A stretch of 64,000 nt of DNA from Pontederia crassipes (lineage: Eukaryota > Streptophyta > Magnoliopsida > Commelinales > Pontederiaceae): NCBI GenBank assembly GCA_030549335.1, contig CM060188.1, forward strand, positions 68,788,696 to 68,852,695, given 5' to 3'. Below the pieces are notes generated by a model. The model made no database searches. It was not told the DNA's origin and worked only from the letters and a program-made list of their open reading frames with translations. Positions 1 to 11,612 of this stretch are shown here, in pieces; within the stretch, counting starts at the first letter, position 1; every line of letters begins with the position of its first letter. The translations under genes and the position numbers were made by a program.

Positions 1-255
1 TTCAACATTATGAGCATAAAAAACATGCAAGGTCATACATTTTAAAAGATCTAGGGTTCCTTTCTTTTTTTTTTACAACGTCACACCCGTGACAGAAGTC
101 GACTCTTTTTCAATCCAATTTTCACCGGATTTTTGTCCAAATTTGATTAATTCTTTTGTAGAAAATCATCTTCAACATTATGAGCATTGAAAACATGTAA
201 GATAGTACATTTTTAAAGATCCAGGGTTCCTTTCTTCCCAAACCATAAGAACATG
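1..255. repeat. Diverged direct repeat, offset 170 bp
   Basis: A block starting TTCAACATTATGAGCAT at position 1 recurs at about 171, with the same following order (ACATG, a TACATTTT run, then AGGGTTCCTTTCTT). The two copies are diverged. No coding capacity is seen; this is probably part of an old repeat that continues left of the window. Confidence 0.55.
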
Positions 256-608
256 ATTTTTTTTCCAATAAAAGTCCTAGCACATGGATCGATCTTAACA
301 TGAACATATAATACAATTCAGATCTAATGAACTACATTAAATCCCTCATCAAAATCCCTACTAGGAACTAGGGTGTTCTTAGATCTCTCAATTCATGCAA
401 TCAAATCCATTGAGAGAGAGAGAGGGGTTGGATCCCCTTTACATACCTTAATCTTGGATCCTCTTCCTATTTCTTCCTCTCCTTCCTTTTCGTCTTCCTC
501 TTCCTTGCTACTCAAGTTCCCTCTCCTCAAGGCCTAGCCATCATGTGCATGAATGAGAAAAAAGGAGACAACATGAAGGTTTAGTGTCTTGATCTGAATA
601 TTGGGTAG
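256..608. other. Non-coding stretch, nothing recognised
   Basis: AT-rich sequence with a GAGAGAGAGAG run near 412 and a pyrimidine-rich tract (cttcctctt-like) around 460-520. No gene, RNA or complete repeat is recognised. Confidence 0.4.
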
Positions 609-2286
609 TGTGTAATTAATTGACTGATTTATTAGTCTAAGCACAAAATGCAAAATACTAAGGTTTAGGCGTAAACTATGTAAATTTAAAAGTGAATAAG
701 GTGTGTAGGCATAGACTATGTAGAATTGAAAACTGAACAAGGTGTAGGCGTAGAATATGTAGAATTGAAAATTGAACAGAATTGAAAATGCAATAGAATG
801 ATGTATGGTCTAAATTCCTCACTTCACTAAACTGCAAGTGCACAGATCAGAATAGTAGATTCGAATGTCGTATCCATAGTGATTTGAGATCTAAAGATAC
901 ACTAATTAATTTAAATTAATCCTAAACTAAGTTAATTTTTTTTGCTATTTTAAAGTGATTGATATAGAATGAAAACTAGCTACTTAGTTGAAGCCCTAAA
1001 GTCGATTAACAATTAATGAAATATTCTTCTAGGAATGGGGTTCATCTAATATTCTGCTATGGATGGATTAGAATAACTCAACAGTAATGATCATATGATT
1101 CAATCTATAAAAACTACTTTCACAGTACATTAAAATAGGAACTAATTATCATACTTTCGTATGAATGTTAGTTAGGTTGATTTGGAAAGGGTTTCAACTG
1201 ATATTAGATAATCATGGATATGACAACTAATAGTATGCAAACATTCCTTTTAGATATCAGCATAACAAGTAAAATCATGAACCATATGTAACAACAATTA
1301 CAAGATAAGATAACACTTCAGCTCACAACACAAAACATAATTAGATCCAAAACTAATGCTAATGCTCTTGATTTATCTCTAAACATTAAGGAAATCTATA
1401 ATCAACTTCTCGACTGCCATTTAAATATGAGACTTATATTAATAAAAGCTAAATGGATGCATAAAAAAGCACAACAATATATTGAAATCAAAAAATAATA
1501 TCAATGTTCTTAACTCATTTCTGAGTAAGAAAAGAATTTGAAATCAACTTCTCAGTTGCCATTACAAAATAAGATTCACATTGATAAGAACAGATTCCAA
1601 AACATTCAGATCTATACTAACATCAGTGATAAAATAAGTATTGTTCATCATCCATTCATAATAGATATTAGACTACTACCATATTCTAAGTGAGCTAAGA
1701 TTTAGTACCTCATAGATGATGAAATTAATACAAAAGAGATGATGAATAGAATAAAAAATATTCTGAAATATAAAAATAACAGAATCAGCTTGAAGTCTCC
1801 TCTTGGCTCTTTCTTCTCCTTCCTTAAGCTGTAAGATGCAAAATGTAAAGAATGGTGGAAGACATCTTTCTTCTCCTAGAATCCTCTTTTTTATATGGCA
1901 TTGCCTCACCATTTGATTTCCATCAAAAGCTTTTATTCCTTCTGATTTTTTACACCTATCTGGTCCTTTCTTCTTTTCAAAAAGATTCATTTCTAGCTTT
2001 TTAGCAGTCTGCATTGTGGTCCCCCCTTCTTTTCTAGCAAGGATGTGTGCCATATATGCTTGAATTAGTAAGAATAACAAGCATCAAATCTTCAAGGAAA
2101 AATTAGTCAAATAAGAATCAAATCAATATGTTATCCAGCTCAAATGTGCAAATGTAAGATATCATTATGTTGAGAAGATAAATACATATAGATTAAGCAT
2201 AATGATCAGAATATGAACATTTAGAGCTTATATGCACATGAATTAGTGAAAAGGAGCAGAATTACAGTATGATTAGTTAGTGATCA
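609..2286 (-). mobile_element. Ty3/gypsy-type LTR, copy A (minus orientation, probably solo or remnant)
   Basis: This block is collinear with two other copies at 59122-60746 and 62014-63726. Shared landmarks are a GTCGTATCCATAGTGATTT-like stretch near 868, CTCAGTTGCCATTACAAAATA-type text near 1550, and a right end ...AGTGATCA that reads TGATCACT on the minus strand, giving TG...CA ends. The other two copies are followed on the right by a polypurine tract, which places the LTR on the minus strand; copy A lacks it. Flanking target repeats are not visible, so it may be a recombined or solo LTR. Tandem subrepeats of a 'tagactatgta' motif lie near its left end. Confidence 0.65.
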
Positions 2287-2323
2287 TCTCTTTATATACG
2301 GAGGTCATTAGGGTTTTAAAGCT

Positions 2324-3771
2324 TGATGTATGACATTCTATACATATTTATTTCATATCATTCAGTCTATTTTTCATAATTTCATTCTAACATATATAAA
2401 CTTTTCCTCATTTGTAATTAAATCTTTCAAGGAATCAGTTAGTACCTAAATACTTATTGCTTTTATTTCTATAGCAGCCAACACGGCCCGCGTTGTTCTA
2501 ACATAGTCCACGTTATTCCAACATGGCCTGCGTCGTTCCAACACAGTCCGTGTTACTTCAACACGACCCGTGTTGTTCCAACACAGTCCGTGTTGTCCAT
2601 CTAACACGGCCCGTGTTGATTGAACACGATCCGCATTTTCTAGCAACACAGTCCACATTACTTGCAACATGTTCCATGTTAGCCAGCAATCACCATATCT
2701 TCAAAATATGAGAGATTGTGTAGAAATCACTCTAACAATATATAACACGATCCATGTTATTAATTTTTCTAGATTTTCTCAGTCAAATAATTATATTTTG
2801 ATTAATGCGGCATTAATGACATGATTCACGTTGATTTTGAGAGGGCAGATGCATTTTCGACTATAAAAGTAGTCCGTATCATCTCACTTAATCATTCAAG
2901 TCTAGAATTTAAAATCCATTGCAAAGACAGAAAAAAGAGAGCCTCTGGCCATCTACTCGATGGAGATTCTACCAGAGGAGTTTAAATATTTTTCCAAGAA
3001 ATTATTTGTCTCTTTTTTTTATCTTTTAGTCTCTTTTTTTATCTCTCTATTGTAATCCTAATAATTTATTTATCTATGTAATAGAGTTCTAATTAGGATC
3101 AATTGATGTTGGATTTTGTTAGATCATTGAATAAGATTAACTATTCAGAATTTTTTGAATATGTATGTTGATTTTAATGCTTTCTATTGAGCACTCGATT
3201 TTAACTAGTTGGTATTATCGAGATTTGTTCTTTTATATCTTTAAGTTGATTGATCTTTTGATAAGAATTCATATCCCATCTCTATTTACTCGGTTGAGAT
3301 TTAGATATTTGTGGATCACTAACTCACTCGGTTGAGGTGGTTTTGAAATAGGATTTCATCGCTAAAGCATCTTACCAAAAGTTAGTTAGAGATTAATTCG
3401 GTTGAACTTTCTCTCTCTAATATTGAGATAAGATAGTTAAGTCATCTGATTTGAGTCATTTACTTTTTGGCATCCTTTCCACCAGATAATTCGGACTTGT
3501 TTTAGGTCTTACATTCAAGGATATTGTTACTCTCATCTTATTTGAACATTTCTAACATATAAATTTTGGGATTTTAGACTGGAACAATTTTAATCTTCTT
3601 TATTTTATTTATTTTGAACCAAATATTTTTTGTTATTTCTCATCTAACTAAATTAAGATAAAAGATAAAGATAGATTAGTCCCCGTGGCCTTGACACTCT
3701 TCTCACTCTTTATTATTTGATTCGACCTAGTGCTCTTGCTAGTATTTGCACTATACAAAATTATCGCATCA
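2324..3771 (+). mobile_element. 5' LTR of a non-autonomous Athila/Tat-like gypsy element (element D)
   Basis: The LTR begins TGATGTATGACATTC and ends ...GCATCA, directly before a primer-binding site. Its first ~370 bp recur at 6772-7063 as the 3' LTR. It contains a long array of short palindromic units (2476-2690) and a TATAAAA-like box in 'gactataaaagtag' near 2860, a plausible Pol II start for the element. Length is 1448 bp. Confidence 0.75.
2476..2690. repeat. Array of ~20-bp palindromic units (AACACGGCCCGTGTT type)
   Basis: About eleven tandem, diverged units of the form AACACGGCCCGTGTTGTTCC. Each unit is itself an inverted repeat, so it could form a short hairpin. A shorter, more decayed array occurs in the 3' LTR (6925-7060), and scattered single units (GTGTCGTCCATACACG type) lie in the leader near 3945-4040. 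The array belongs to the retrotransposon. It is not a CRISPR: there are no unique spacers and the host is a plant. Confidence 0.8.
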
Positions 3772-3777
3772 AGTTTT

Positions 3778-3795
3778 TTGCGCCGTTGCCGGGGA
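3778..3795 (+). other. Primer-binding site (tRNA-Asp type)
   Basis: TTGCGCCGTTGCCGGGGA lies 6 bp after the CA end of the 5' LTR. It is one base away from the tRNA-Asp(GTC) primer site TGGCGCCGTTGCCGGGGA, which is characteristic of Athila/Tat-lineage Ty3/gypsy elements. Confidence 0.85.
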
Positions 3796-6771
3796 CTTTT
3801 TTTATCTTTTCTTAGTTGATTGAGTCTTGAATTTCTGATTTCTCTCCTTTTCATATGGCTCGTTGAAAAAAAAGGGTCGTGTTTCCTTTTTCCACTCGTA
3901 AATGGACTTTTTTTCAAAAGATGACCCATGTCGATATTTCTGAAACGGTTCGTGTCGTCCATACACGAGCCACATTTGTTTCATCCTATTTTCTACTTTT
4001 GTGTTGTGCTAATACGATCCGCTTCGTCCATACACGGCCCGCGTACACTTAACTATTTTCAATCCCCAAATGAACCTCTCGTTGGAGAACGATTTGTGTC
4101 GATATCTTTGAAAACCGTCTGCATTTCACAAAATAGACCGCATAGTTTGCCACACCTTCTTGGACACCGTCTGTGCTCCTCTATACATGGACCACATTCA
4201 CCATCCTCTGCCATTTTTAGGGGTGACAAGCGTCGACTTTCCTAAAACGCTTCATGTTTGTTCAAAATAGTTCGCATTCTCTTTTTCCTATTCATTTTTT
4301 TGCTCTTTGTTGTTTAGGTTGCTCTCTGGAACCTTTGAGTGACACAACACTAGAATTTTGAAGGATCCACTTCTCTTTGATTTTGAGATAGAAATTTTTG
4401 TTCAATTTTCAATGGAGAAAAAGAACAAATTTAATAAATAACCCAAGTCATCTGAAAACATCAACAAAATAATTATCGAGGAAGAAACACAACTTGGAGA
4501 CCCTTCAATATCAGAAATTATCCAAGTTGGTGTTAATCTGCCTAACACAAGTTACAACAAGGATGCTCAACAATTTTCATCAGAAGATATTTCAACTGAC
4601 CCATTATCCTTGCTTACACATATGATAGGCATGCTAATGAACAAATTTTCTATGCAGGAATAGTACCTTCAGAACATAGAGAATCAAATTACTCAATTGA
4701 CACAACACAACGCAGAGACAGATGTTGCTATCAACTCATCAACTGAATCACTGACCAAATTAGAGGACATATTTAAGTAATTCATATCTGCAATTGATAA
4801 GAGATTTTCTTTGCAGGACCAACTCATCCACAATTTGGAGATTCACTTGACGCAGTTGAAAGATGAAGCCAAGGTTCACGATGAGGGTCCACCTTCATCA
4901 CATCGACCTGAGATTCAACAAATGTTTGATGATATGCAGGCCAAATTTCAACTATTAGAGAAGGAAGTAGCAAATTTATCTTATTTGGCCCAATCTCAAA
5001 AGGCAAGCATTTTATGTAGGCCACCAATTTTCATGTGTCCTTGTCATCATCGAGAACCATATAAAAAATGATGGAAACGATGAAGATATTATTAACAAAA
5101 GACATGGGCTACAGAGTTGAGGATTACGGAGACAAGTCCATACATAATTGAAAATGAACAAGTCTGAAAGAGGAGCTCAACTTTAGAAGTACCATCTACC
5201 GCCATCACTGCATCTTCAAATCCACCACCACAAAAGGAGATGATCGTAATATCGACATCATCATCAGTGAGAACAACATCACGAGCATCAATGTCATCCA
5301 AAGAATGGCGACCAAAGAGCCCAACAGTAGAAATTGCAAAATTTCAAATCAAGGGTAAGGTAAAAATTATAGAGATGGTTTGCCAAAAATTGGTGGTGGT
5401 TGGATGTGTGTTCACCCACATTCATTGATTCTCATCATGATAAACGCATCATGATCACATTCATTTTCTTAATTGTAAAATTCGTTCATGATCATAATGC
5501 TAATCTTTTTATTATGGATTTTTTAAAAAAAATATTTTTCAAGTCAATTTAGATTTTGTTAGGCTCACTCATTTCGTAGATAGAAAATTTTGAAAAAGAA
5601 TGACTCATGTGAGTTCTGATATGACCTATGTTTTCAACATAGACTAATCACTTGACCCATTTTTGTAGAAAGTTCTTTTTCAACATTAAGCATGATCCAT
5701 GTGCTTTATCATTCATTATAAAAAGAATTCCAAAATTATAGCTAACAACTTTTTCCGGCAACTCCAGAATCATCAACATTTGCACTCCACCACTGATCAA
5801 CACTTTGTCATCATCGTTTTTAATAAGTTGTATCTTTTTGTTTCTTATCTCTTTCTCTATTGTTCAGTCATGCAAATTATATTTGACTAGGCTAGCACTA
5901 AGGACAGTACTTAGTTTAAGCTTGGGAGAGTTGCATTCATGCATTTCTCATGTTTGCTACATTGACATGTTTGCTTAGTTAGTAATTTGATTTTCTTTAT
6001 CTGCATATCACCTAAAATTCACAAAAAATTTGAAAATGTTGAAAAAGAAGTATAATTCATCATAAATTTTAAAAACTTATTAACTTATGAAATTCTACGC
6101 TAAAGTTTAGTATTGGGTTATTGGAAAAGTAGAATGATGTCAAATATAACTATGATACTTGGGCTATAATTCTTTATTCAGCTTGCTTTTATTTTAATTA
6201 GATTGGATTGGAGTAGTCTTTTATTAAATGCTTTAAGTAATTGTTGAGCTTTTGAAAAAAAAAGGGAAAAAGAAGAAAAAAGAAAGTGTGAAAAATGAAA
6301 TGAATAAAACATGAATGTTTCTCTGGCACCTTGGTATGTTTGGGCAATTAGATCCATAGGGGATTCTTTCCTGATGATCTAAGACCAACTAGTCTGGAAA
6401 CCATCGATCGAAAATCCACTACATAAATCACCTTGCGCAATATAGAGAAGCACATGAATGTTTAAATTATTATAATATCAAGAAAACTAAGCTCAACTTG
6501 TACTTATGTTTTCAATATTAAGACTATTATATGATAATCTATACTTTTTTATCAATCTGATACTAGAAATGTTTAAATATGTTTAAGTGTTAGAAATTAT
6601 ATGAGGTAGGGACAAAGGGAAAGAGGAGAGATGCTTTGGCAATGAACATGTGAAATAATAGTGTTAAAAAAGTATTAAACATGAGGTGAAGTTTATGATG
6701 AAATAATTTTCACTTAGTTCTTACTTTGAAACTTGCTTGAGGACAAACAATAGTTCAATCTTGGAAGAATT
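3796..6771 (+). mobile_element. Internal region of element D, without recognisable pol
   Basis: About 3 kb between the primer-binding site and the 3' LTR. It holds palindromic leader repeats (3930-4260) and a broken, charged, gag-like or coiled-coil-like reading frame at about 4400-5080, with Q/L/E-rich heptads in the 4811-5071 stretch. No reverse transcriptase, integrase or RNase H motif is seen in any frame. The region ends with text of the type TTGAGGACAAACAATAG before the LTR, the usual pre-PPT wording of this lineage. It is a non-autonomous element that would need proteins in trans. Confidence 0.6.
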
Positions 6772-7063
6772 TGATGCATGACATTTTAGACATATTTATT
6801 TCATATCATTCACTCATTTTTTCATAATTTTATTCTAACATATTTATACTTTTCCTAATTTCTAATTAAATCTTTCAAGGAATCAGTTAGTACCTAATTT
6901 CGTATTATTTTTATTTCTACAGCAGTCAATACGCCCGTGTTGTTCCAACCCAGTTCGCATTATTCCAACACGGCCCGCGACATTTCAACAAAGTTCGTGT
7001 TATTCCAACATGGCCGCATCGTTCCAACGCAGTCCCTTTTACTCCAACACGGCCCGCATCGTT
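6772..7063 (+). mobile_element. 3' LTR of element D, truncated
   Basis: Starts TGATGCATGACATTTTAGAC and follows the 5' LTR, including a shortened palindromic array. Homology stops at about 7063, where GC-rich sequence begins. The rest of the LTR (about 1.1 kb) is not found further right within the window. Confidence 0.7.
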
Positions 7064-7620
7064 CCTTAAATCCCCTTTCCCCCATCCCGTTTTGGCATCC
7101 CCCTTCTCTCTCTTTATTGCACCTTCAACCGGTGATCCGCCTTCCCTCTCCATTGCACCTCCGATGGCCCTGCCGCTGCGATCTGCCCCCCTTCCCTCTC
7201 TGCTACACCTTCGACCGATAATCCCACTCTCCGCTGCACCTCCGACGACCCTCTGCCGCTGCGTTCTATCGTCGTCGCATCGAACTACTGCCGTCACCGT
7301 GTCAAACTGCTGCAGTCGCCGCTGCAAATTGCTGCCATCGTCGCCACTGCTTGCCACCACCGCCATTGCGAACTTCCGCTGCCGCCGCTGCTAACTATTG
7401 TTGCCGCCTCTGCGAACTGCTGCTACCACCAATGATGTGTTGTGTTGCTGCACCTCCGAACTCCTCTACTGCTGACTTCCACAGCTACCGTTGTGTTGTG
7501 CTGCTGCCGTGGCCATTGCACCTTTGAACCCCTCTGCCGCCGCCGCTGCGTTCTGTGCTGTCACCGCTGTTGCATTCTATGCCAACCCGCCGTATCTTTA
7601 TTCAAACATGTGTGCATAAA
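7064..7620. repeat. GC-rich, CCG/CTG-triplet-rich arm, left
   Basis: Strongly GC-rich block of repeated 'ctgccgctgcg', 'cacctccga' and 'ccttccctctcc' words. Several of these words occur in reverse complement at 8785-9090, for example CCTTCCCTCTCC followed by TGCACCTCCGATG. The two blocks therefore form inverted arms around the INTS3-like fragment. Open frames through it come from base composition and are not called as genes. Confidence 0.5.
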
Positions 7621-7904
7621 TGCTATATCCGTTTTAGCTCCTTTGCACATGTAACTGATTGTTTATGAGGGATAAAAATTTCTATAATAAAATTTTCACC
7701 TTTTATTCTTATATTATGGAACAAGTTTCTCTCAAGCATTTTGATCCTTGTGAAGAAAGTAACATAATGTTAAAGGATGACCTTTTTAACGTATGTTGCA
7801 TAGCAACGTGATAAGTTTGATCTCTATTATTCACATCATAATGTCAAACGATGACCTTGTGAATAAAACATGGATAATTAAACTCTGTCAGATTGTAAGC
7901 TCCT
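7621..7904. other. AT-rich filler between arm and pseudogene
   Basis: No recognisable gene or repeat. It contains two similar phrases (AACGTATGTTGCATAGC and ATAATGTCAAACGATGACC neighbourhoods) but no convincing structure. Confidence 0.3.
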
Positions 7905-8630
7905 AAAAACCCCAAGATCTTAGCTTCTTTGGGTTGTGGCAAAATGTGTTGAAGTTTCCGCAATCAACGTTGATTCTTTACTTATATTGCTTTTGAGACA
8001 AACCAATAGTGGTGATTTTTCTAAACCAAACTTGTGGATGTGTGTTGAGCTTCTAAAGATTTTGCTTGGTAACTGGGATAGTCTAGTGGAGGACCCATTG
8101 ATTCTTACCGGGTGTGGTTCACTAAGAAGCACCTATGCTGGCTTGGAGGTGAGGCAGCTTTAAGTGACATTGTCCAATTCCTACGTTGTGCCCACCATCC
8201 TCCCAATGAGATAATCCAATCTAATATTATTGCAAGATGGGCTGTCATTGGATGGCTTCTGAACCGCAAGAGGAATTACTTTGAGGATAATGTGAAGCTT
8301 GCTTTATTTTATGATTGGTTATTTTTTGATGAAATTGTTTGATAATATCATGAACATCGAGCTTGTCAATGCTTCTCATGGTGAATTCTGTTTCGAAGTA
8401 TATTGGCATGACTCACATGTTGCTGAAATATTTATTTCTCTTAGTTGATAATTATAATGTTCAACGTAGGGAGCTACTTATTCAAGATGTATCAACTTCG
8501 ATTGCCCTGATGATCAGAAGAGGAGTAATTCATTCACTTGAACCTCTGATTTCTTGTAGTGTGCTTTCATCAGTGCTCCAAGAAAGGTTCATCTCCTTTC
8601 TCCAAAATCAGGGTATACTGACATCAAACA
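7905..8630 (+). pseudogene. Integrator complex subunit 3 (INTS3)-like gene fragment, broken
   Basis: Translated pieces in successive frames resemble the plant INTS3 N-terminal region: PNLWMCVELLKILLGNWDSL, then AALSDIVQFLRCAHHPPNE, RWAVIGWLL and VKLALFYDWLFFDE, then MTHMLLKYLFLLVDNYNVQR. INTS3 belongs to the nuclear Integrator complex, which cleaves snRNA and other transcripts. Here about 120 residues expected between 'DPLILT' and 'WFTKKHL' are missing. There are at least two frameshifts (near 8336 and 8367) and stops, and no start codon context. The pieces run together without introns, which suggests an RNA-derived copy. It lies between GC-rich inverted arms, so it was probably captured by a transposable element. 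Confidence 0.72.
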
Positions 8631-8784
8631 TATGATTACAAAAGAAGAAAATGCAATTGCTTAGTTCAATCAAAACCATCACACTTAACATCACATTTAA
8701 CAGCTGTGAGTAGCAGTAAACATAAAACCTTCCAACAACATACTAATTTCTTTTATTTTTGTTCTTTTTTTACACATCAGACAT

Positions 8785-9090
8785 GTAAATGAAAATAACC
8801 TAAATGAACATCTCCAATGCAGCAGAGGGGTTCAGGGGTGCAGCGGTGGAGACAACAACACCACAAGGGTATTGGGGCAGCAGATCGCAGTGGCGGCAGC
8901 AACACAACACAGCGTCGGCAGAACACAACGGTGGTGATCACAGCAGCAGTCCGCAACGGCGACAACAGATCGCAGCGATGGCGGTAGTAGTTATAGCTGC
9001 GATGGAGGGTCATCGGAGGTGCAATGGAGGTGCAGCGGAGAGGGAAGGTGGATCGTCGGCAGGTTCATCGCATGTTGATCTCAATTGTTC
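8785..9090. repeat. GC-rich arm, right (inverted relative to 7064-7620)
   Basis: In reverse complement this block reads like the left arm (CCTTCCCTCTCCGCTGCACC, TGCACCTCCGATGACCC, GAACCCCTCTGC). The pair could be long terminal inverted repeats of a Pack-type element, but the outer ends and target duplication could not be found. Confidence 0.45.
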
Positions 9091-9379
9091 ATCAATATAA
9101 AGTGCGATCGTACGTTTGCAATCACATGGTTGTAATTTACAGCTGATTTTTTTTGTTGCACCCAACTTAATCTCGTGTGTGTACATATGCATGTGTTGAT
9201 ATAATTAGGTAATATAAACATATGTTGATATAATTAGGTAAGATAAACTAATATATGCATTTATTAATAAAAAACATTATATATATGTATAAATTAATTC
9301 ATATAATATGAGTACCTACATATATATACATATTTCAATATATAATTTATTTCGTAGTTTAATTAGGAAAATAAAAAAA

Positions 9380-11612
9380 ATTATATCAGCATCACAGTAG
9401 TCTCGAATTAGCGCCACAATAATGTGATGCTAATTTAGAATCACGACAATGCCTTCTTAGAGTCACCAGTGTAGCAGACTTCTTTTAATTATTTCTTGCG
9501 CCACTATTGCGTCAAATTAGCATCAATTTGGGTTGCTACTTTGTATTCCATCTTTGCACCACTACGGAGCCTAATTAGCGTCGCACATTTTTGTGGCGCT
9601 AAAAATAACCTGAAATCCATAACTTCTCTTTTCGTTTTACCATTTTACCGCTCGATTGACTTTGTTGTCCGCTGTTGCCGCGCCTCTTGCCTCTCCTCGT
9701 TGTCGCCGTACCTCTTGCCTCTCCGTCATTGTTGCCGCTCCGCCATCGCCATCGCTCTTCCTAAATTTGGAGCAGGTGATATGTCTAAGGGATATTAGGC
9801 GCCTAGTTTAGAAAACATTATGTAGGAAGTGGTAAGTAAGTTTATGTTTGAATTATTTTTACTTATTTTATAATGTTACAAAGTCTATGTATTTCATGTT
9901 TTATCCAAGATGAATGAAGATTGGTAGAAAAAGTATGCAAAAGTAAAAGTTAACAGACATTCGAAGTCTGAAGCTCACATCCACACAAGCGGGTCCGATT
10001 TGACGAGCATAAGCGGCGCATGGTAATGTTGATATAAAAAAAATAATCAAACTCTTATCTTATTCTTACTTATTTTGCACATTTTAAAACTTATTGCAGG
10101 AGGAAAAAGAATATGGTCCTATCAATTTTTGCATGATTTATGAGGCCATGCATAAGAGCAAGAAGACCAATGACTTGATCACGCTCAATGCCCATAGAGT
10201 TTTGGTAAGTCTCACGTTCATTTGCATTAGTATAAATTATTTTTCAAATGTGCAATGTTTAATTTTTTAGAATGCGTACAATGAAAAGATGGTCGATAAA
10301 TATGGAAATGATCCTGGTATTCAGCCATCATGTAATGTATCTGAAAATGATTCTTAATTTTAATGTTATAGAACACTTTATATGGTTATATGATTTTTAT
10401 TGTTATATAAAATATATGGTTTTTAATGTTATATAATTTTTAATGTTTATATGGTTATATTTTTTTATTTTTCAGAGGATGTTATTGTTTGAGAGGAGGT
10501 GGTCAGCACGACACGAGGAGAATACCTGAGGGTCATAGGAACAGCTGGTTAAGTTTCTAAAGGAGTGGAGAATATGCAAGCGGCTCATCTACTCCGAGTT
10601 CATTCGTTGTGCCTAAGTTGACATTAGAAAGCATTAGGGGACTGATTTCAGAGCAGTTTTCTCTACATGTGGCTTTGATTTTGTAGAATATTCAGGACAT
10701 CATCTAGCCACAGACCCAGACCCCACGAGGTCAGGGACCATGTACGTCATTGGCGAATGTCAAGAATGGCATCGATGATGATAATAATTTAGGATACAAA
10801 CTTTTGTAACATTTTGATAACTTGTGGTGTTATTAATTTTTTATATGTATTACTCTTTACTTTTTATTGTTATGAATGTTTACATGTTATTTTCTATTGT
10901 GATTAATGTGTAAAAGGCATTATATTGACGCATTGTAGATTGTATGGAGAAGGAAGGGAAGAATATAGGTGAATTAGGGGCCAAACATATCATAATTAGC
11001 ATCACATTAGCACCGCATGGGCATCGCAGGCATTTAGTGTCGCTTTAACGGTGCATCAACGATGCAATGACGTAGGTATGATATGAAATCGGCGCTACCA
11101 TAGTGTCCCTTTCGCATCGCAAATTTTTAGTGCCTAACTAGCGACGCAACAGGAGCTAGGTACACTAGGAAATCGGCACTACAATTGTGTCGATTTAGTG
11201 TCACAATTTAGCACCACTTGAGTGTCTAACTAATTTTTCTCATTCGTGATGCATTGGCATTAACGTAGCTCCAAAGGTGATGACACGGAAAAGCGCGGTA
11301 GGGAAAGTTTTTGCATCATATTTGCGTCAGAGTAGCACCAACATTTAGCATCGTGTTCATGTAACAATGATGTCGACGCCTTTACGCCTCTTTAGCGTCG
11401 ACATCGCGATGCGACACACCTATTCGTAGCTCGACTTACAGTGTCCAACTATTACCAACCTTCGTCGTTGATGTTGGCGTCATTGCAACACTATGAGTCA
11501 TCGAACTTCGGTGTCCCATCCTTGTGGCGCCTTGGTGATGCTAAAGCATAGCTAGTTATGTTACCAACGATGTAGAGACATCATTGAGTGTTCGGCAGAT
11601 TTCTTGTAGTAT
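9380..11612 (+). mobile_element. Decayed CACTA (En/Spm-type) transposon
   Basis: Both flanks contain many short subterminal words such as TAGCGTCGCA, TAGCATCACA and GTGGCGCTAA in both orientations, as in CACTA elements. The right end carries ATTTCTTGTAGTA, close to the inverse of the classic CACTACAAGAAAT terminus. Inside, 9900-10340 encodes fragments resembling plant En/Spm accessory transposase: EKEYGPINFCMIYEAMHKS and NAYNEKMVDKYGNDP, split by what looks like an intron (gtaagt at about 10205 to about 10270). No clean left terminus was found and the frames are broken. Confidence 0.5.

Noticed and set aside
2476-2690. CRISPR-like regular repeat array
   Set aside because: The units are contiguous, palindromic and diverged, with no unique spacers, in plant retrotransposon DNA.
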